Origin: JBAZAX01 sp041671765
GTDB lineage: Bacteria; Babelota; Babeliae; Babelales; RVW-14
Direction of reading: 5' to 3'
Length of the DNA stretch: 8,330 nt
Assembly: GCA_041671765.1 (NCBI GenBank)
Contig: JBAZAX010000044.1
Span: forward strand, 1-8,330
Shown: positions 6,281-8,330 of the stretch, piece by piece
Layout: every line of letters starts with the position of its first letter
Numbering within the stretch: the first letter of the stretch is position 1
Made by a program: the position numbers and the translations under genes
Notes under the pieces: generated by a model
Database searches by the model: none
What the model was told of the DNA's origin: nothing
What the model saw: only the letters and a program-made list of their open reading frames with translations

Positions 6281-7441
6281 TTATGATCCATTTTTGCAAA
6301 TATTTAAATATTTTTTAAATAAAATTTCTTCATCTTTTGTAATAAACTCGAATGTAATTCTAAAAACAAAAACTGCTAATTTATTTTTATCTTTTTCCAT
6401 TAAAAAAGATATTTTACTCCAATCTTTTTGTGTTGTTACAACACCACTCAGGCCATGTTTTTTTACAATATCAAAAATTAGCGTAACATCTTCTTCTGAA
6501 TAATTATGATGATCTGGAAATTGTAAAATTTGATCGGTTTGTATCCCAAAATTTTTCAAACTTTGTACAAAACCACTAAACGAACCAATCGCAGCCAAAA
6601 CTAAAAATTTCTTATCTTTATAATAATGCAATTCGATTTGTTGCTCATCAAATAAAAATAACCCTACAGGTTTATGCTTGCCGCAAAGAATTTTACTTTG
6701 ATCAAATTTTGGAAAAAATTTTGTTTTTATTTTTGATAATTGCTCAGAACAAACTGTCTCAGAATTTTCTTTATTAATATTGATTTCATCAGCATGCGTT
6801 AAAATAATAACATCGGCACGTGAATAATCTTTTTCTCTCAGATTTCCTGCAGGTAGACAATAACCATTACCGAAAGGATTTCTTGCATCGACCAAAACAA
6901 TTTCAAAATATTTTTTTAATTGATGGTTTTGATATCCATCATCAAGAATGGCATATTCTTTAGATATCCCAAAATTTTCACGCAACAACAGACATGATTT
7001 ATAGCGATCTTTCCCGATAATTACAGGAACATGCAATGATTGAGCAAGCATGTACGGTTCGTCACCACAAACATCCGGAGTACAAAAATAATTTTTCCCG
7101 TCACTAACTAAAAAACTTTTGCTACCACTGTAACCACCACCATAACCTCGAGAAATTATTGAGCAATGCTTAGACCCCAGAATTTGAACCAGGAACCCCG
7201 CAAATACACTTTTACCCGTTCCCCCAGCTGTGAGATTCCCCACTGATATAACTTTTAAATTAGGCACGATTTTGTTGCCGTTTTTTTTACCAAAAGTTTG
7301 GGCAATAAAAAAAATGGTACAGTAAAATTTTTCGAAAAAACAAAGAATTAAGAAAAATATCTTCTCAAAAAAAGTCAGCCGTTTTTTTTCGGCTGACTTT
7401 TCCCATAAATTCGTTATGAATTTTGATAGGTTCTTATTCAT
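6281..7441 (-). CDS. lpxK: Tetraacyldisaccharide 4'-kinase (lipid A 4'-kinase)
   Basis: This 386-residue enzyme phosphorylates the 4' position of the tetraacyldisaccharide-1-phosphate precursor to give lipid IVA in the Raetz pathway, at the cytoplasmic face of the inner membrane. Visible motifs: an N-terminal hydrophobic membrane-associating segment (about 28-48), the P-loop GNLTAGGTGKS (68-78), SRGYGG (97-102), GDEPYMLA (126-133, catalytic Asp127 by family comparison), DDGYQNHQL (167-175), LPAGNLRE (196-203) and FPDHHNY (308-314, His region that assists the catalytic Asp). The P-loop ends Lys-Ser-Val where most family members have Lys-Thr-Pro. The N-terminus is about 14 residues longer than in E. 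coli, but no downstream ATG precedes the P-loop. The start at 7441 is 9 bases after the infB stop with only a weak AGG 8 bases upstream, overlapping that stop. An intrinsic-terminator-like hairpin is embedded in codons 14-25. Product call firm; start less so. Confidence 0.93.
   Translation of the reverse strand: MNKNLSKFITNLWEKSAEKKRLTFFEKIFFLILCFFEKFYCTIFFIAQTFGKKNGNKIVPNLKVISVGNLTAGGTGKSVFAGFLVQILGSKHCSIISRGYGGGYSGSKSFLVSDGKNYFCTPDVCGDEPYMLAQSLHVPVIIGKDRYKSCLLLRENFGISKEYAILDDGYQNHQLKKYFEIVLVDARNPFGNGYCLPAGNLREKDYSRADVIILTHADEININKENSETVCSEQLSKIKTKFFPKFDQSKILCGKHKPVGLFLFDEQQIELHYYKDKKFLVLAAIGSFSGFVQSLKNFGIQTDQILQFPDHHNYSEEDVTLIFDIVKKHGLSGVVTTQKDWSKISFLMEKDKNKLAVFVFRITFEFITKDEEILFKKYLNICKNGS
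7367..7401 (-). terminator. Intrinsic terminator-like hairpin inside the 5' coding part of lpxK
   Basis: On the minus strand GTCAGCCG (7397... 7390 read as its GC-rich arm) pairs perfectly with CGGCTGAC (7381-7374) across a loop of eight A (7389-7382). Seven T (7373-7367) follow at once. Four further A-T pairs (7401-7398 with 7373-7370) extend the stem to 12 bp. This is textbook Rho-independent geometry, 49 bases after the infB stop, where an infB terminator would be expected. It is also in frame as lpxK codons 14-25. Read on the plus strand it has a T8 loop and only T4 after the stem, so termination is favoured on the minus strand. Confidence 0.72.
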
Positions 7442-7450
7442 GATAAAAAC

Positions 7451-8330
7451 CTATTTTTTTTGATTATCTTTTACCTCGGAAGAGCAAATAACCGTATCAC
7501 CCTCTTGCCACTCATTGAAACCTTCACAAACAAATCCACACTCATAACCGGCGTGAACCTCTTTAATAGATTTCTTATCACGTTGTAAGCTAGTTACTTT
7601 TCCAAATCCAAGGTTTCTGCCATCTCTCATGCATGTAACTCTGTTACCTTTTGAAAGCACACCATCACGCATGTAGCAACCAGCTATTATTCCAACGCCT
7701 TTTATATCAAAGACTTTTCTAACTGTAGCTTCACCGCATTGCTTCCAAACTGTTTCAATTTTACGTTTACTCTCAAGAATTTTTTCAATATCTTCCACCA
7801 AATGATAAACAATATCAAAAGGCCTGACGTCAACATTTTTTTCTTTTGCCAACATTCCGGCATTTTTTTCAGGCTTTACATGGAATGCATAAATAATTGC
7901 ATGAGAATGTTCTGCAAGTTCTACATCGCCTTCAGAAATATCTCCAATGCCGGTAAGCATTACACGAATTGGACAATTAATTTCTTTGCTTAACTTTGAA
8001 AGTTTTTGAATACAACCAAGAACCGCATCAATAGATCCACGTGTATCTGATTTTATAATTAAATTTAAAACTTTTTGCGCTTCGCCTTTTACACGAGAAG
8101 CCGAATCACCCATTGTTACGCCCTGCTGTTGATTCAATTCTGCAGACTGAGAAATTTCTTGTTTATCTTGGCGTGCTTTTGAATAAACATCTTGAGGGAC
8201 AACTGTCAACCAATCAGAAACAGTAGCAAAGTTGTCAAATCCAACAACCTGTGCCGGAATTGATGGAAGAACCTGTGTAATGCGCTTCCCTTGGCTGTTT
8301 ATGAGAACTCTAACTCGTCCTGTACTTGCG
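7451..8330 (-). CDS. infB: Translation initiation factor IF-2, C-terminal part (5' end outside window)
   Basis: Reading from 8329, 292 residues are visible; the frame stays open to the right edge, so the G domain and N-terminus are missing. An internal TTG at 8209 is not a start, because conserved IF-2 sequence continues before it. IF-2 is the GTPase that places initiator tRNA on the 30S subunit and promotes 50S joining. Visible parts: the end of domain II (GRVRVLINSQGKRITQVLPS, about 4-23), a charged Gln-rich linker (about 50-80), domain III with VLNLIIKSDTRGSIDAVL and the IGDISEGDVELA segment (family form VGAITESDVMLA), and domain IV with GVGIIAGCYMRDGVLSKGNRV, VHAGYECGFVCEGFNEWQEGD and a short tail ending KDNQKK. 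The C-terminal domain binds fMet-tRNA. Stop is TAG at 7451-7453. The hairpin downstream of this stop may end most of its transcript. Confidence 0.96.
   Translation of the reverse strand, partial: ASTGRVRVLINSQGKRITQVLPSIPAQVVGFDNFATVSDWLTVVPQDVYSKARQDKQEISQSAELNQQQGVTMGDSASRVKGEAQKVLNLIIKSDTRGSIDAVLGCIQKLSKLSKEINCPIRVMLTGIGDISEGDVELAEHSHAIIYAFHVKPEKNAGMLAKEKNVDVRPFDIVYHLVEDIEKILESKRKIETVWKQCGEATVRKVFDIKGVGIIAGCYMRDGVLSKGNRVTCMRDGRNLGFGKVTSLQRDKKSIKEVHAGYECGFVCEGFNEWQEGDTVICSSEVKDNQKK

Noticed and set aside
6270..6503. Plus-strand reading frame of 77 codons
   Set aside because: Antisense to the lpxK 3' end; no recognisable motif.
7739..7993. Plus-strand reading frame of 84 codons
   Set aside because: Antisense to infB domain III; composition reflects the AT-rich opposite strand.
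7451..8209. infB as a short separate gene starting at TTG 8209
   Set aside because: Conserved IF-2 domain II sequence (GRVRVLINSQGKRI) continues in frame upstream to the window edge, so this is one gene cut by the edge.

Overview
The window is AT-rich (roughly one third G+C by eye), and every gene supported here lies on the minus strand, so transcription runs from high to low coordinates. In that order it holds: the 3' part of infB (translation initiation factor IF-2), lpxK (lipid A 4'-kinase), two exported WD40-repeat proteins, a polyprenyl-phosphate sugar-1-phosphate transferase of the WecA/TagO type, and a tandem array of three exported clostripain-like (peptidase C11) paralogues. The last of these runs off the left edge. 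The standard genetic code fits: TAA, TAG and TGA all serve as stops.

The organism is a bacterium with a Gram-negative-type envelope, because LpxK makes lipid A and a WecA-like enzyme starts an envelope glycan. Low G+C, short spacers, and exported WD40 and C11 proteins beside housekeeping genes suggest a host-associated lineage of the Candidatus Dependentiae (TM6) kind. That placement is inference from gene content, not from a marker tree.

Region 1 (6281-8330): infB and lpxK are 9 bases apart. A near-perfect intrinsic terminator, with an 8-bp GC-rich stem, an A8 loop and a T7 tail, lies inside codons 14-25 of lpxK, 49 bases after the infB stop. It is the most striking structural signal in the window. 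Region 2 (4563-6278): the first WD40 protein is an exported seven-blade propeller that starts 2 bases after the lpxK stop; the second is an exported protein with only three WD40 units. Region 3 (3420-4562): a 123-base spacer with a plausible sigma70-type promoter precedes the WecA/TagO-like gene, which ends in a weak terminator. Region 4 (1-3350): three C11 proteases in a row, each with a signal peptide. They share conserved His and Asp-Ala-Cys motifs (the latter lies outside the window for the partial copy) but differ in the linker where known C11 enzymes are processed.

Overall theme: envelope construction (LpxK, WecA/TagO-like) is interleaved with exported proteins likely to act in the periplasm or outside the cell (propeller scaffolds, Arg/Lys-type cysteine proteases). 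No tRNA, rRNA, CRISPR array, insertion sequence or phage element was seen, and no gene-free stretch exceeds 123 bases.
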